From Streptomyces sp. AM 4-1-1 (lineage in GTDB: Bacteria > Actinomycetota > Actinomycetes > Streptomycetales > Streptomycetaceae), in contig NZ_CP119145.1 in the NCBI RefSeq assembly GCF_029167625.1, positions 2,108,001 to 2,172,000 of the forward strand: DNA of 64,000 bases. The letters are read 5' to 3'. A program made the translations under genes and the position numbers. The notes beneath the pieces are model-generated. The model made no database searches and was not told the origin of the DNA. It worked only from the letters and a program-made list of their open reading frames with translations. Of this stretch, positions 25,745 through 34,453 are shown one piece after another. Every line of letters begins with the position of its first letter. Positions within the stretch are counted from its first letter, which is position 1.

Positions 25745-26251
25745 GATCCGACGCTACCGCCGGGGTACGACACGCTCGTACCGGTCTGTGGAAACTCGTA
25801 CGGGCCTGTGGAGAGCCGTCCGCCGCACCGGCCGCCGGGAACGGTCCGAGGGCAGGGCCGAGGAGGTGCGCGGACGGGACGTGCAGGACCGGGGGCAACG
25901 AAACGGGGCCCGGTCGACCGACCGGGCCCCCCTCGCTCTCCCCCTGCCGGAACTTCCCGAATCCCCCCGGATTCCTCCCCGGAAGCTTCCGACGAGAGTT
26001 ACGACACGGTGGGGCCGGGAACGGTTGCACGGCTTGGCCATCTCTTGCCCCGAGGCAGTCCGATCTTTGACCGGAGCCATTGCCCCACGTCTTCGTGTCG
26101 GGTCCGGCAGGGGGTGGATGCCCGGATACAGGTGGATTGTGGCGGCGATGCGGGGTAGAGGGGACACGTCCGGTCCGCACCGGGGCCGAGGCCACAGGAC
26201 CGATGCCACAGACCGGGGCCCCGAGGCCCGGGGACGACGGAAGGAACACGC
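25745..26251. other. Divergent intergenic region with a strong hairpin
   Basis: This lies between recD2 and the TIM-barrel gene. A plus-strand ORF (25701-26255) spans it but is Arg-rich with no homology cue and is rejected. It contains the hairpin at 25905-25930 and, around 25990-26110, moderately A+T-richer sequence that should include the promoter of the gene at 26252. No tRNA cloverleaf was seen. Confidence 0.5.
25905..25930. terminator. Perfect GC hairpin
   Basis: GGGGCCCGGT (25905-25914) and ACCGGGCCCC (25921-25930) form a perfect 10-bp stem with a 6-nt loop, followed by CCTCGCTCTCC. It lies between two divergent genes, so it may end an unannotated short RNA rather than an mRNA of either gene. 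Confidence 0.55.
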
Positions 26252-27040
26252 GTGAAGCTCGCTTTCTCGACCCTCGGAGTGCCGGGGATGCCGATGTCCG
26301 ACGTGGCACGGCTGGCGGTGAGCCACGGCTACCAGGGGGTGGAACTGCGCGCCGATCCCGAGGAGCCCGTGCACCCCGGGCTCAGCCCGGCCGAACGGGC
26401 CGCCGTGGCCGAGGAGTTCGGCAGGAGCGGGGTCGAAGTGCTCGCGGTCGCCGGGAACACCCGGGTGGCGGCCGAGGGCGACGACGAACCGTTCGTCGCC
26501 GAACTCGCCCAACTGATCGAGCTGGCACACGACTTGGGTGCCACCCAGGTCCGGGTCCTGCCGGGCGCCGACGAGCGGGACCTGGCCGAGGCGGACGCGG
26601 CGGCCGCCCGCCGCCTCGGCGCGGCTGCCCCGTACGCCACCGATCTGGGCGTACGCGTCCTCCTGGAGACCCATGGATCACATCCCGCGGGAGCCGACGC
26701 GGCCCGCGTGCTCGGCACGGTCGGGCACGGGCAGGTCGGCGCGGTGTGGGACGTCATGCGGACCTGGCTGGCGGGCGAGGAACCGGTGGCGAGCCATGCG
26801 GTCCTGGCCCCGCATCTGGGATACGTACGGGTGAAGGACATCGCCTCGGCCGAGGACACGGCCCCGCTGCCGCTGGGGGCCGGGGTGCTGCCGCTCAGGG
26901 AGTGTCTGGACACGCTGGGGCCGGACGGCTGGGTCTGCTGGGAGTACGAGAAGCGGTGGTACCCGGAGGCGGCGGAGCTGCCGGGACTGCTGGGCGCGGG
27001 CCGGGACCATCTGCTGCGGCTGGGCGCGCCGAAGCAGTAG
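26252..27040 (+). CDS. Sugar phosphate isomerase/epimerase-like TIM barrel
   Basis: 262 residues with GAAGGAA ahead of GTG 26252. The xylose-isomerase-like (AP endonuclease 2) fold is shown by KLAFSTLGVPGM, GYQGVELRAD, VLLETHGSHP (metal Glu), VGAVWDVMRTW (metal Asp), GYVRVKDI (metal His replaced or shifted) and WVCWEYEKRWYPE (metal Glu). Members include IolE, hydroxypyruvate isomerase and tagatose epimerase-like enzymes; the substrate cannot be told. An IolE role for the inositol genes 10 kb away is possible but unsupported. The 3' end overlaps the EamA gene tail by 146 bp on the opposite strand. Confidence 0.85.
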   Translation: MKLAFSTLGVPGMPMSDVARLAVSHGYQGVELRADPEEPVHPGLSPAERAAVAEEFGRSGVEVLAVAGNTRVAAEGDDEPFVAELAQLIELAHDLGATQVRVLPGADERDLAEADAAAARRLGAAAPYATDLGVRVLLETHGSHPAGADAARVLGTVGHGQVGAVWDVMRTWLAGEEPVASHAVLAPHLGYVRVKDIASAEDTAPLPLGAGVLPLRECLDTLGPDGWVCWEYEKRWYPEAAELPGLLGAGRDHLLRLGAPKQ

Positions 27041-28076
27041 GGGCAGTTGGGAGAACAAGAGGGGCGCGAGGGGCGCGAGGGGCAGGAAGGGCAAGAGGGG
27101 TGCGGGTGGCAGGAGCGGCGAGAGGGGCGGTGGAGGCAGGAGCGCCGGCAGGACGCGGGCCCGGGGCACCGACGGACCCCGGGCCGCCGACCGGCCCGTG
27201 GCTGCCGACGGGCCCGCGCCCCCGGCCCCCGGCCCACGAGGTCAGCGCCACCCCGCCGACCAGCAGCGCCGCCGCGCACCAGCGCAGCGGGGTCGGCGAC
27301 TCACCGAGCAGCAGCGCGGCCGAGGACATCCCGAACACCGGCACCAGCAGGGTGAAGGGCGCCACGGACGACGCCGGGTAGTGGCGCAGCAGGAAGCCCC
27401 AGGCCCCGAAGCCGAAGACGGTGGTGATCCAGGCGACGTACAGGATGATCCCGGCGCCGCTCCGGTCCAGCGCCGCCAGCGCTTCGGCGTCCCGGTCCCA
27501 GCCCTCGAAGAGGAGGGAGAGGCCGAGCAGCGGGAGTACGGGCACGGTCGAGACCCACACCATGAAGTTGAGGGGGTCGGGCGGGGCGGCCTTGCGGGTC
27601 AGGACGTTCGAGACGCCCCAGCAGGCCGCCGCGGCGACGACCAGGACGAAGGCGAGTACGGGTCCGCCCGCGCCCTCGTCCACGGCGGCCACCCCGATGC
27701 CCGCGAGCGCGACGCCCATGCCCAGTACCCGGAGCCTCCCCGGCCGTTCGCCGAGTACCAGGGCCGCGAACAGGGTGGTGAAGACGGCCTGCACCTGGAG
27801 CACCAGCGAGGAGAGTCCGGCCGGCATCCCCCGGTCCATGCCGATGAAGAGCAGACCGAACTTGGCCACGCCCAGCGCGAGCCCGACGCCCACGAGCCAT
27901 TTCCAGGCGACCTTCGGGCGGCCGACGAAGAAGACGGCGGGCAGCGCGGCGGCCAGGAAGCGCAGGGCGGAGAAGAGGAGTGGCGGGAAGTGGCCGAGAC
28001 CGACCTCGATGACGACGAAGTTCACACCCCAGACGGCGGCGACCAGCGCGGCCAGGGCGATGTGGAGGGGGCGCAT
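26895..28076 (-). CDS. EamA-family (DMT) transporter with long Pro/Ala tail
   Basis: 393 residues. Ten membrane helices in two EamA repeats occupy residues ~1-285 (ALVAAVWGVNFVVIEVGLG, ACWGVSNVLTRKAAPPDPLN, GFGAWGFLLRHYPASSVAPF). It probably exports a small metabolite such as an amino acid. The fold ends near LLVGGVALTSWAGG; after it come ~110 residues of Gly/Pro/Ala low complexity (APAPGPRPAGAPAS style), partly translated antisense to the TIM-barrel gene at 26252. The usual family length is 290-310, so the native stop has probably been lost. It is divergent from a LysR regulator that is its likely controller. Confidence 0.9.
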   Translation of the reverse strand: MRPLHIALAALVAAVWGVNFVVIEVGLGHFPPLLFSALRFLAAALPAVFFVGRPKVAWKWLVGVGLALGVAKFGLLFIGMDRGMPAGLSSLVLQVQAVFTTLFAALVLGERPGRLRVLGMGVALAGIGVAAVDEGAGGPVLAFVLVVAAAACWGVSNVLTRKAAPPDPLNFMVWVSTVPVLPLLGLSLLFEGWDRDAEALAALDRSGAGIILYVAWITTVFGFGAWGFLLRHYPASSVAPFTLLVPVFGMSSAALLLGESPTPLRWCAAALLVGGVALTSWAGGRGRGPVGSHGPVGGPGSVGAPGPRPAGAPASTAPLAAPATRTPLALPAPRAPRAPLVLPTAPTASARPAAADGPGPRPAVPAAPPPPGTTASRTPSRPSRPAPACPDTP

Positions 28077-28158
28077 GGACCGAGCATCGGTCGCGTGGAC
28101 CCTGTAGCACCAGCGCGGATTTCTGCATGGTGGAATTGAGCAACGCTACCGAGTGAGC

Positions 28159-28266
28159 GACGCCGTCGAGTCGAGCGATGCGGTCGGGCCGGGTGACGCC
28201 GTCGAGTCGAGCGATGCGGTCGGGCCGGGTGACGCCGTCGAGTCGAGCCGTGCGGCCGGGCCGAGC
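28159..28266. repeat. Three 36-bp tandem repeats in the EamA/LysR intergenic region
   Basis: Units begin at 28159, 28195 and 28231 (GACGCCGTCGAGTCGAG core). The first two are identical and the third diverges at its end. They lie between the divergent EamA and LysR genes, so they lengthen the shared regulatory region. Confidence 0.88.
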
Positions 28267-28319
28267 ATCGTCGCCGGGTGACGCCACCCAAGCCACCCGA
28301 AGGCCCTCCGGAGGTCCCC

Positions 28320-29228
28320 GTGCTCGATCTCGCCCGGCTGCGCGCTCTGCACGCCGTCTCCGTCCACGGGTCCGTCGCGGGCGCCGCCGCCGCGCTCGGC
28401 TACACGCCGTCGGCGGTGTCGCAGCAGATCACCAAGCTGGAGCGGGAGACCCGCACGGTCCTCCTTGAGCGCCAGGGGCGTGGGGTCGCGCTCACCGAGG
28501 AGGCGCTGCATCTGGTCGCCGCCGCCCAGCGGTTGCTGGCGATCGTGGAGGACGCCGAGACGACGCTGGAGGAACGCAGAGGCCGGCCGACGGGACGGCT
28601 GTCGATCGGCGCGTTCGCGTCCGCCGCACGGGGGCTGCTTCCGGGAGTCCTGGCGGAACTGGACCGTGAACACCCGGCGCTGGAGACCCGGATGACGGAG
28701 GTGGACCCCCACCTCTCGGTCGATCTGGTCGCCAAGGGGGTGATCGATCTCGCGGTGGTGCACGACTGGGACATCGCACCGCTGCCCGTCCCGGAAGGGG
28801 TGGCGCAGGCGGTGATCGGTGACGACGGGTGCGATCTGCTGGTGCCCGAGGGGCACGCGCTCACCGCGCGGGACGCGGTGCGGCGCGAGGAACTGGCGAA
28901 GGAGCGGTGGATCTGCCAGCCGCCGGGGACCGTCTGCCACGACTGGCTCATCCGCACCCTGCGCGCCTCGGGCTACAAGCCGGACATCCGGCACCAGGCG
29001 GAGGAGAACCACACCCAGCTGGCACTGATCGCCGCCGGGCTGGGGGTGGCGATGATCCCCCGGCTGGGGCGCGGACCGCTGCCGCCGGGCGTGGTGGCGG
29101 TGCGGCTCGATCCCGTACCGGTACGGCGGCTGTACGCGCTGTGGCGTACGGGGGCCGCGCGGCGTCCGGCGATCACGGCGGCGGTGTCGGCGCTCCGGGC
29201 GCACGGTACGGCGCTCGGCCTCGCGTGA
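28320..29228 (+). CDS. LysR-family regulator
   Basis: 302 residues. GTG 28320 follows a good GGAGG at 28310-28314; the upstream GTG 28278 would add a Pro-rich leader (MTPPKPPEGPPEVP) unlike family members. The winged HTH is LRALHAVSVHGSVAGAAAAL, then GYTPSAVSQQITKLE. The C-terminal periplasmic-binding-like domain follows with AEENHTQLALIAAGLGVAMI. It is divergent from the EamA exporter, the common LysE/EamA-type arrangement in which LysR senses the exported solute. Confidence 0.93.
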   Translation: MLDLARLRALHAVSVHGSVAGAAAALGYTPSAVSQQITKLERETRTVLLERQGRGVALTEEALHLVAAAQRLLAIVEDAETTLEERRGRPTGRLSIGAFASAARGLLPGVLAELDREHPALETRMTEVDPHLSVDLVAKGVIDLAVVHDWDIAPLPVPEGVAQAVIGDDGCDLLVPEGHALTARDAVRREELAKERWICQPPGTVCHDWLIRTLRASGYKPDIRHQAEENHTQLALIAAGLGVAMIPRLGRGPLPPGVVAVRLDPVPVRRLYALWRTGAARRPAITAAVSALRAHGTALGLA

Positions 29229-29403
29229 CGCGCGAACCCCATCCGCACCCCTCGCCCCACCCCTCCCGCCCCACCCTCTCCCCTACCGGAGTGCTTGTCG
29301 GACTGTCCTCTTGACTGGAAGTTACTTTCCGGATATCCGTGACTCCTTGGCAGTTTCCTTCACCACCCCTCTCTCTCGCTGAGTACGGCCGGAAGGAGCT
29401 CAC

Positions 29404-31227
29404 GTGCACCACCGCACCTCACGACGCACCCTTCTCACCGCTACCGCCGCCGCGGTCGCCGCCGGCGCCGTCGCCGCCCCGGGCGCGTCCGCCACCGCAT
29501 TCGTCCCCGCCTCGACCACCCGACGCCTCGAACGGCTCATCGCCCGGATGAGCCTGGAGGAGAAGGTCGGCCAGCTCTTCGTGATGCGGGTGTACGGGCA
29601 CTCCGCCACCGCCCCGGACCAGGCCGACATCGACGCCAACCTCGCCGAGATCGGGGTCAGGACCGCCGCCGAGATGATCGCGAAGTACCACGTCGGCGGG
29701 ATCATCTACTTCACGTGGGCGCACAACACCCGTGATCCGCACCAGATCGCCGAGCTGTCCAACGGCATCCAGCGGGCCGGGCTCGCCGGCCCCACCCCGC
29801 TGCCGCTCGTCGTCGCCACCGACCAGGAGCACGGCATCGTCGCGCGGGTCGGCGAACCCGCCACCCTGCTGCCCGGTGCGATGGCGCTCGGCGCGGGGGG
29901 CTCCCGCTCCGACGCCCGGCTGGCCGGGCGGATCGCGGGCGCCGAACTGGCCGCCCTCGGCATCACGCAGAACTACGCCCCGGACGCCGACGTCAACGTC
30001 AACCCCGCCAACCCGGTGATCGGCGTCCGCTCCTTCGGCTCCGACCCACAGTCCGTGGCCGCCCTGGCCGCCGCCCAGGTGAAGGGGTATCAGAGCGCCG
30101 GGATCGCGGCCACGGCCAAGCACTTCCCGGGCCACGGCGACACCACGGACGACAGCCACTCCAAGCTGCCGTACATCCGTCACACCCGCGAGCAGTGGTC
30201 CCGGCTGGACGCGCCGCCGTTCCGCGCGGCGGTCGCCGCGGGCATCGACTCGATCATGACCGCGCACATCGTGGTCCCCGCCCTCGATCCGGCGGAGGAC
30301 CCGGCGACCCTCTCCCACCCGATCCTGACCGGCATCCTCCGCGAGGAGCTGGGGTACGACGGCGTGGTGGTCACCGACTCGCTGGGCATGGAGGGGGTGC
30401 GGACGAAGTACGGCGACGAGCGCGTACCGGTACTGGCCCTGAAGGCGGGCGTCGACCAGCTGCTCAATCCGCCCAGCCTCGACCTCGCCTGGCACGCCGT
30501 GCTGAACGCCGTCAAGAACGGAGAACTCACCGAGCGCAGACTCGACGAATCGATTCTGCGCATTCTGCGGATGAAGACCCGGCTCGGCCTGTTCGACGAC
30601 CCGTTCGTCACCCGGCGGGGCGTGGACCGCACGGTCGGTGTCCCGGAGCACCGCGCCGCCGCCGACCGGATCGCCGAGCGCACCACCACGCTGCTCGCCG
30701 ACCCCGGCGCGCTGCTGCCGCTGTCGCGCCGCTCGCACCGGAGGCTGCTGGTCGTCGGCGCCGACCCGGCCTCCCCCTCCGGTACGACGGGCCCGCCGAC
30801 CGCCACCCTCGCCGCCGCCTTCGGCGAGCTGGGCTTCACGGCGACGGCGCTGTCCACCGGCACCGCCCCCACCCCGGCGAAGATCGCCGACGCGGTGGCC
30901 GCCGCGCGGGACAGCGACGCGGTCGTCGTGGGGACGTACAACGTCACGGCGGGCGGATCGCAGCGGACCCTCGTCAGCGCGCTCGCCGCGACCGGGGTCC
31001 CGGTGATCACCGTCGCGATCCGCAATCCCTACGACATCGCGCAGCTGTCCGGGACCGGGTACGCGGCGAGTCTGGCCACGTACTCCTGGACCGATGTCGA
31101 ACTCCGCGCCGCCGCCCGGGTGATCGCGGGTCACGCCCGTCCCCGGGGAAGGCTCCCGGTCCCGGTGCAGCGCGCGGACGACCCGACGCGGGTGCTGTAT
31201 CCCGTGGGCCACGGGCTGTCGTACTGA
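29404..31227 (+). CDS. Tat-exported GH3 beta-N-acetylhexosaminidase
   Basis: 607 residues. GTG 29404 is preceded by GGAAGGAG. The N-terminus HHRTSRRTLLTATAAAVAAG is a twin-arginine signal. The catalytic (beta/alpha)8 domain has the NagZ-type loop AKHFPGHGDTTDDSH (residues 238-252), whose Asp-His dyad acts as acid/base, and the nucleophile Asp325 in VVVTDSLGMEG. The additional C-terminal domain (~residues 420-605) is the second GH3 domain. It cleaves terminal GlcNAc from chitin or peptidoglycan fragments outside the cell. An imperfect GGAAGTTACTTTCC palindrome at about 29319-29332, upstream of the start, may be a ROK-type operator. Confidence 0.92.
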   Translation: MHHRTSRRTLLTATAAAVAAGAVAAPGASATAFVPASTTRRLERLIARMSLEEKVGQLFVMRVYGHSATAPDQADIDANLAEIGVRTAAEMIAKYHVGGIIYFTWAHNTRDPHQIAELSNGIQRAGLAGPTPLPLVVATDQEHGIVARVGEPATLLPGAMALGAGGSRSDARLAGRIAGAELAALGITQNYAPDADVNVNPANPVIGVRSFGSDPQSVAALAAAQVKGYQSAGIAATAKHFPGHGDTTDDSHSKLPYIRHTREQWSRLDAPPFRAAVAAGIDSIMTAHIVVPALDPAEDPATLSHPILTGILREELGYDGVVVTDSLGMEGVRTKYGDERVPVLALKAGVDQLLNPPSLDLAWHAVLNAVKNGELTERRLDESILRILRMKTRLGLFDDPFVTRRGVDRTVGVPEHRAAADRIAERTTTLLADPGALLPLSRRSHRRLLVVGADPASPSGTTGPPTATLAAAFGELGFTATALSTGTAPTPAKIADAVAAARDSDAVVVGTYNVTAGGSQRTLVSALAATGVPVITVAIRNPYDIAQLSGTGYAASLATYSWTDVELRAAARVIAGHARPRGRLPVPVQRADDPTRVLYPVGHGLSY

Positions 31228-31230
31228 GGG

Positions 31231-31290
31231 GCCGCCGCCCCCGGGCGCGGTCGCCAGGGGCGCGCCCCGTGCGGCCCCGGGGCGCGGCGG
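31231..31290. terminator. GC-rich bidirectional terminator
   Basis: CCGCCGCCCCCGGG near 31233 pairs with a bulge to CCCCGGGGCGCGGCGG ending at 31290. It lies between the convergent GH3 and amidohydrolase genes. Confidence 0.55.
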
Positions 31291-31335
31291 ATGGCGGCCG
31301 GCTCCGTACCGCCGTTCCGCCACCGGCCGTCGTGG

Positions 31336-32559
31336 TCAGTCGGTGGCGGAAGGGCGGACCACGGAGCGTCCTTCCCGCATGACGAAGTCGACCCGGCCGG
31401 TGGCGTCGATGTCCTCGAACGGATCGCCGCGCAGGGCGACCAGGTCCGCGGTCGCCCCCGGCTCGATCCGGCCGAGATCGGGCCGGCCCAGCAGTTCGGC
31501 GGCGACACCGGTGGCCGCGCGCAGGGCACGCAGCGGGGACAGACCGTTGGTGACCAGGGTGCGGAATTCCCGCCAGTTGTCGGCGTGCGGGAACATCCCC
31601 GCGTCCGTACCGAAGGCGATCTTCACGTCGGAGCGGGCGGGCCGGGCCAGGCCCGCGCGCAGACGCTCGGCGTGTTGACGGTACGTACTCCGCATCCGGG
31701 GCGGGCGCCCGCGCCAGACGTCGTCGTCGTCCAGTCCCTCCAGGAAGTAGGTCTGCACGTACTGGGTGGGCACCAGGAAGGTGCCGGTGGATTCCATCAG
31801 GCGGTAGACGGACGGTGAGGCCAGACAGGCGTGTTCGACGCTCCGCACGCCCGCGCGGATGGCACGAGTGATGGACTCGTCGTCGAAGGCGTGGGTGGCG
31901 CAAGGGAGTTGGAGATCGGTGGCCGTACCCACCAGCGTGTCCATCTCCGTCTGGGAGTACGCGGTCTGGGAGGGCCCGTCGACCGGTGAGGAGAAGCCTC
32001 CGCTGCCCGCGAACTTGATCCAGTCCGCGCCCGCACGCGCCTGCCGGCGCACGGCACGGCGCAGTTCCTCGGGACCGTCCGCCAGGGTGCCGACCTCCGC
32101 GCCGTACCGTTCCGCGAGTTCGGGTGCCTTGTCGGCGTGCCCGGCGCGCGGCGAGAGGATGTTCGGCGCCACCACCATGCGGGGGCCGAGTGTGAGCCCT
32201 TCTTCGACCGCGCGCCGCAGCGCCGGGTTGAGCGCCTGCTGAGCGCCGCCCAGGTCGCGGACGGTGGTGAAGCCGCCCGCCAGGAGGGTGCGCAGCACGG
32301 GCAGGGCGCTGAGCACCTGGTAGGCCGCGGACGAGGTGTCCAGCCGTTCGTCGAGGCAGTGCACATGGCAGTCGATGAATCCGGGGAGGAGCGTACAGCC
32401 GGTCAGTTCCTTGATCTCGGCCCCGCCGGGCGGGGTGCCCAGCTCGGCCACCCGCCCGTCGCGCACGCGCACGGAGACGCCGTCGACGGGCGCGTCCGCG
32501 ACCCCGTCCCACACGCGATCCGCCGAGAGCCAGATGTCACGACAGGGTGAGAGGTGCAT
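31336..32559 (-). CDS. Metal-dependent amidohydrolase (imidazolonepropionase-like)
   Basis: 407 residues. GGAGG stands five bases before ATG 32559. The amidohydrolase metal ligands are all visible: HxH in GFIDCHVHCLD, the bridging Lys in ADWIKFAGSGGF, His in CATHAFDD, His in SVEHACLAS, and Asp in AFGTDAGMFPH. This is the COG1228 type (Xaa-Pro dipeptidase or organophosphate hydrolase relatives). It is cytoplasmic, with no signal. It lies 136 bp downstream of the FAD oxidase on the same strand, probably in one operon with the GCS2-like ligase, so it may hydrolyse an amide or cyclic product of that pathway. Confidence 0.9.
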   Translation of the reverse strand: MHLSPCRDIWLSADRVWDGVADAPVDGVSVRVRDGRVAELGTPPGGAEIKELTGCTLLPGFIDCHVHCLDERLDTSSAAYQVLSALPVLRTLLAGGFTTVRDLGGAQQALNPALRRAVEEGLTLGPRMVVAPNILSPRAGHADKAPELAERYGAEVGTLADGPEELRRAVRRQARAGADWIKFAGSGGFSSPVDGPSQTAYSQTEMDTLVGTATDLQLPCATHAFDDESITRAIRAGVRSVEHACLASPSVYRLMESTGTFLVPTQYVQTYFLEGLDDDDVWRGRPPRMRSTYRQHAERLRAGLARPARSDVKIAFGTDAGMFPHADNWREFRTLVTNGLSPLRALRAATGVAAELLGRPDLGRIEPGATADLVALRGDPFEDIDATGRVDFVMREGRSVVRPSATD

Positions 32560-32695
32560 GGTGTCCTCCAGTGGGCGGGCGCGGGGCCGGGGCGCGGGCG
32601 GCGGTCCGCCGTGGCCGTCACCTCTCGGTGCGGTGGGCCGTTCGCCAGGTGGTCATGGGGCTGAGAGCTGTCGGGCCGGGGATTGCGGGACACCC

Positions 32696-34453
32696 TCAAC
32701 CCCTCGTTCCCTCGTGGGCGGCGGGGGTGAGGTCGGGGTCTCCCCAGTGATCGCCGGGGCCGGGGTTGCCGGGGTCGGACCGGCCGCCGAGCATCCGCAG
32801 CACACCCCAGGCCGCGTTGATGCCCGAGGCGAGGGCGTGGTCGAGCCAGCCCGGCGACCAGGCCGTGTCGTCACCGGCGAGGAACAGCGCGTTGGGCGGT
32901 TCGCCCGGTACGACGGGGTGTCCGGGAAAGTCCTTCATGAAGTGCGCGAACAGGTCCCACTGGTAGGGGTATTCGCCGGGGCGGGCCAGTCGGCACAGCC
33001 CCCGGAAGTTGCGCCGGGCCTCCCAGGAGATCGTCGCGGCGTCGGCGTCCGCCGCCTGCCTCGCCAGTTCGTCGGCGACGTCCGGATGCACCCGGCCCAG
33101 TTCCCGGGTGAAGAGCCCGACACGTTCGTCGAGGTCGGACGCGGCCACCTTCATGGCGTCCTGGGCCCAGGTGAAGCTGAGCACCAGCACCCCCCGCCTT
33201 CCGCCGTCCCCGCGCGGTTCGCCGTAGTCCATGGTGTACGTGGCCCGGGGCAACCGGTCCGTGAGGGTGACCCCGTCCAGACCGGTGCCCTCCCAGAACG
33301 GCTCCCGCGTGACCAGGGCGGTCTTCGACGACTCCCAGTAGCTCAGCCCCCGCACCGCCCGCCACAGCCGGGGGCCGAAGGGCGAACCGCCGGCCCGGGT
33401 GGACCGCAGGTCGACATTGGTTTCGAGCAGGTGCAGTTGGGGGGTGAAGACGGCCGCCGCGAAGCGCTGGGCGCGCCCGTCCTCGCTGTGCACCACCACA
33501 CCGCGGGACGGGTCGTCCTCGACGTCCAGCGCCGTGACGCCGGGCCGGGGCGCGCCGCCGTTGATCTCCTCCAGGCTCGTGGACCCGCCGTCGGGGCCGG
33601 TGGCCCGGTGGGTCCAGAACCGCTCGGCGAGCGCGCTGACGCCTTCCTGGAGGTAGTACAGATCGGCCCCCTGGCTGGTCAGGAGCATCCGCACGATCTC
33701 CAGGAAGCTCACGTCGAAGAAGCAGTCCCAGGCGGCCGGTCCGATTCCCGCCGTACCCAGCAGGCGTGCCTGGTCCTGGGTGAGTCCTGCCCCCTCCGGA
33801 GCGCGCAGAAAGCGGTAGAAGCTCCAGTCCGTGTACCGCCGCAGGAGCGTCCTCCACAGTTCCGCGACCGTCGCGCGGTCGCGTGTCGCGAGTCCGCGCA
33901 GCAGTCGCGGAAGGCCGATGCGCTCCAGGGCGGCCTCCCAGCGCAGGTGTGCCTGGCGGAATTCCTCGTTGAGCGGGTAGAGGTCGGTGATCCGTTCTGT
34001 CTCGTACCGGTTTCCGTCGACCTCCAGGACGGTGCGCGGTGTGACGCCCGCCGCGTAGTTCTCCCGGAACGGCAGCCACCGCAGGCCGAAGGTGTCGGTG
34101 TAATGACGCAGGAGCCGTGCGGTGTCGGGGAAGCGCATGCAGCCCAGTTCCACCACCGCGCTGTCGGTCTCCGCCAGCCGCCGGGAGAACATGCGGCCAC
34201 CCAGCCGGTGCCCTCCTGGCCCCTCCCCGTCCCGCTCGGCCTCGTACAGGATGGGGCGACAGCCCGCGCGCATCAGTTCGTAGGCGGCGGTGAGCCCGCT
34301 GCCGCCCGCGCCGATGACCGCGATCTCGGTCCCCACGGCGTCGTCGGGCAGTCGGCCGATCCCCCGGCCTTCCGAGACGTGGGCGGTGTAGTCGAAGGGG
34401 AAGTCGATCTGCAGGTCGGTCGCGACGGGGGGCTGCTCGGACATTGCTGTCAC
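32696..34453 (-). CDS. FAD-dependent amine/amino-acid oxidase
   Basis: 585 residues. The FAD-binding Rossmann motif VIGAGGSGLTAAYELMRAG lies at ~47-65. VELGCMRFPDTARLLRHYTD and the closing GDDTAWSPGWLDHALASGIN are the flavin-contact regions of L-amino-acid oxidases and tryptophan 2-monooxygenases. It would oxidise an amine or amino acid to imine with release of H2O2. The start is GTG 34453, because it overlaps the stop of the upstream ligase by GTGA (coupled); ATG 34444 is an alternative. No signal peptide is seen, so it is intracellular. The pairing with a glutamate-cysteine-ligase-like enzyme is the notable context. Confidence 0.88.
   Translation of the reverse strand: MTAMSEQPPVATDLQIDFPFDYTAHVSEGRGIGRLPDDAVGTEIAVIGAGGSGLTAAYELMRAGCRPILYEAERDGEGPGGHRLGGRMFSRRLAETDSAVVELGCMRFPDTARLLRHYTDTFGLRWLPFRENYAAGVTPRTVLEVDGNRYETERITDLYPLNEEFRQAHLRWEAALERIGLPRLLRGLATRDRATVAELWRTLLRRYTDWSFYRFLRAPEGAGLTQDQARLLGTAGIGPAAWDCFFDVSFLEIVRMLLTSQGADLYYLQEGVSALAERFWTHRATGPDGGSTSLEEINGGAPRPGVTALDVEDDPSRGVVVHSEDGRAQRFAAAVFTPQLHLLETNVDLRSTRAGGSPFGPRLWRAVRGLSYWESSKTALVTREPFWEGTGLDGVTLTDRLPRATYTMDYGEPRGDGGRRGVLVLSFTWAQDAMKVAASDLDERVGLFTRELGRVHPDVADELARQAADADAATISWEARRNFRGLCRLARPGEYPYQWDLFAHFMKDFPGHPVVPGEPPNALFLAGDDTAWSPGWLDHALASGINAAWGVLRMLGGRSDPGNPGPGDHWGDPDLTPAAHEGTRG

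Noticed and set aside
25701..26255. 185-codon plus-strand ORF between recD2 and the TIM-barrel gene
   Set aside because: Arg-rich, crosses a strong hairpin, and overlaps both neighbours' starts; no homology cue.
26252..27040. IolE assignment for the TIM-barrel gene as part of the inositol pathway
   Set aside because: It lies 10 kb from the iol operon on the other strand, and the family has many substrates; no IolE-specific motif was found.
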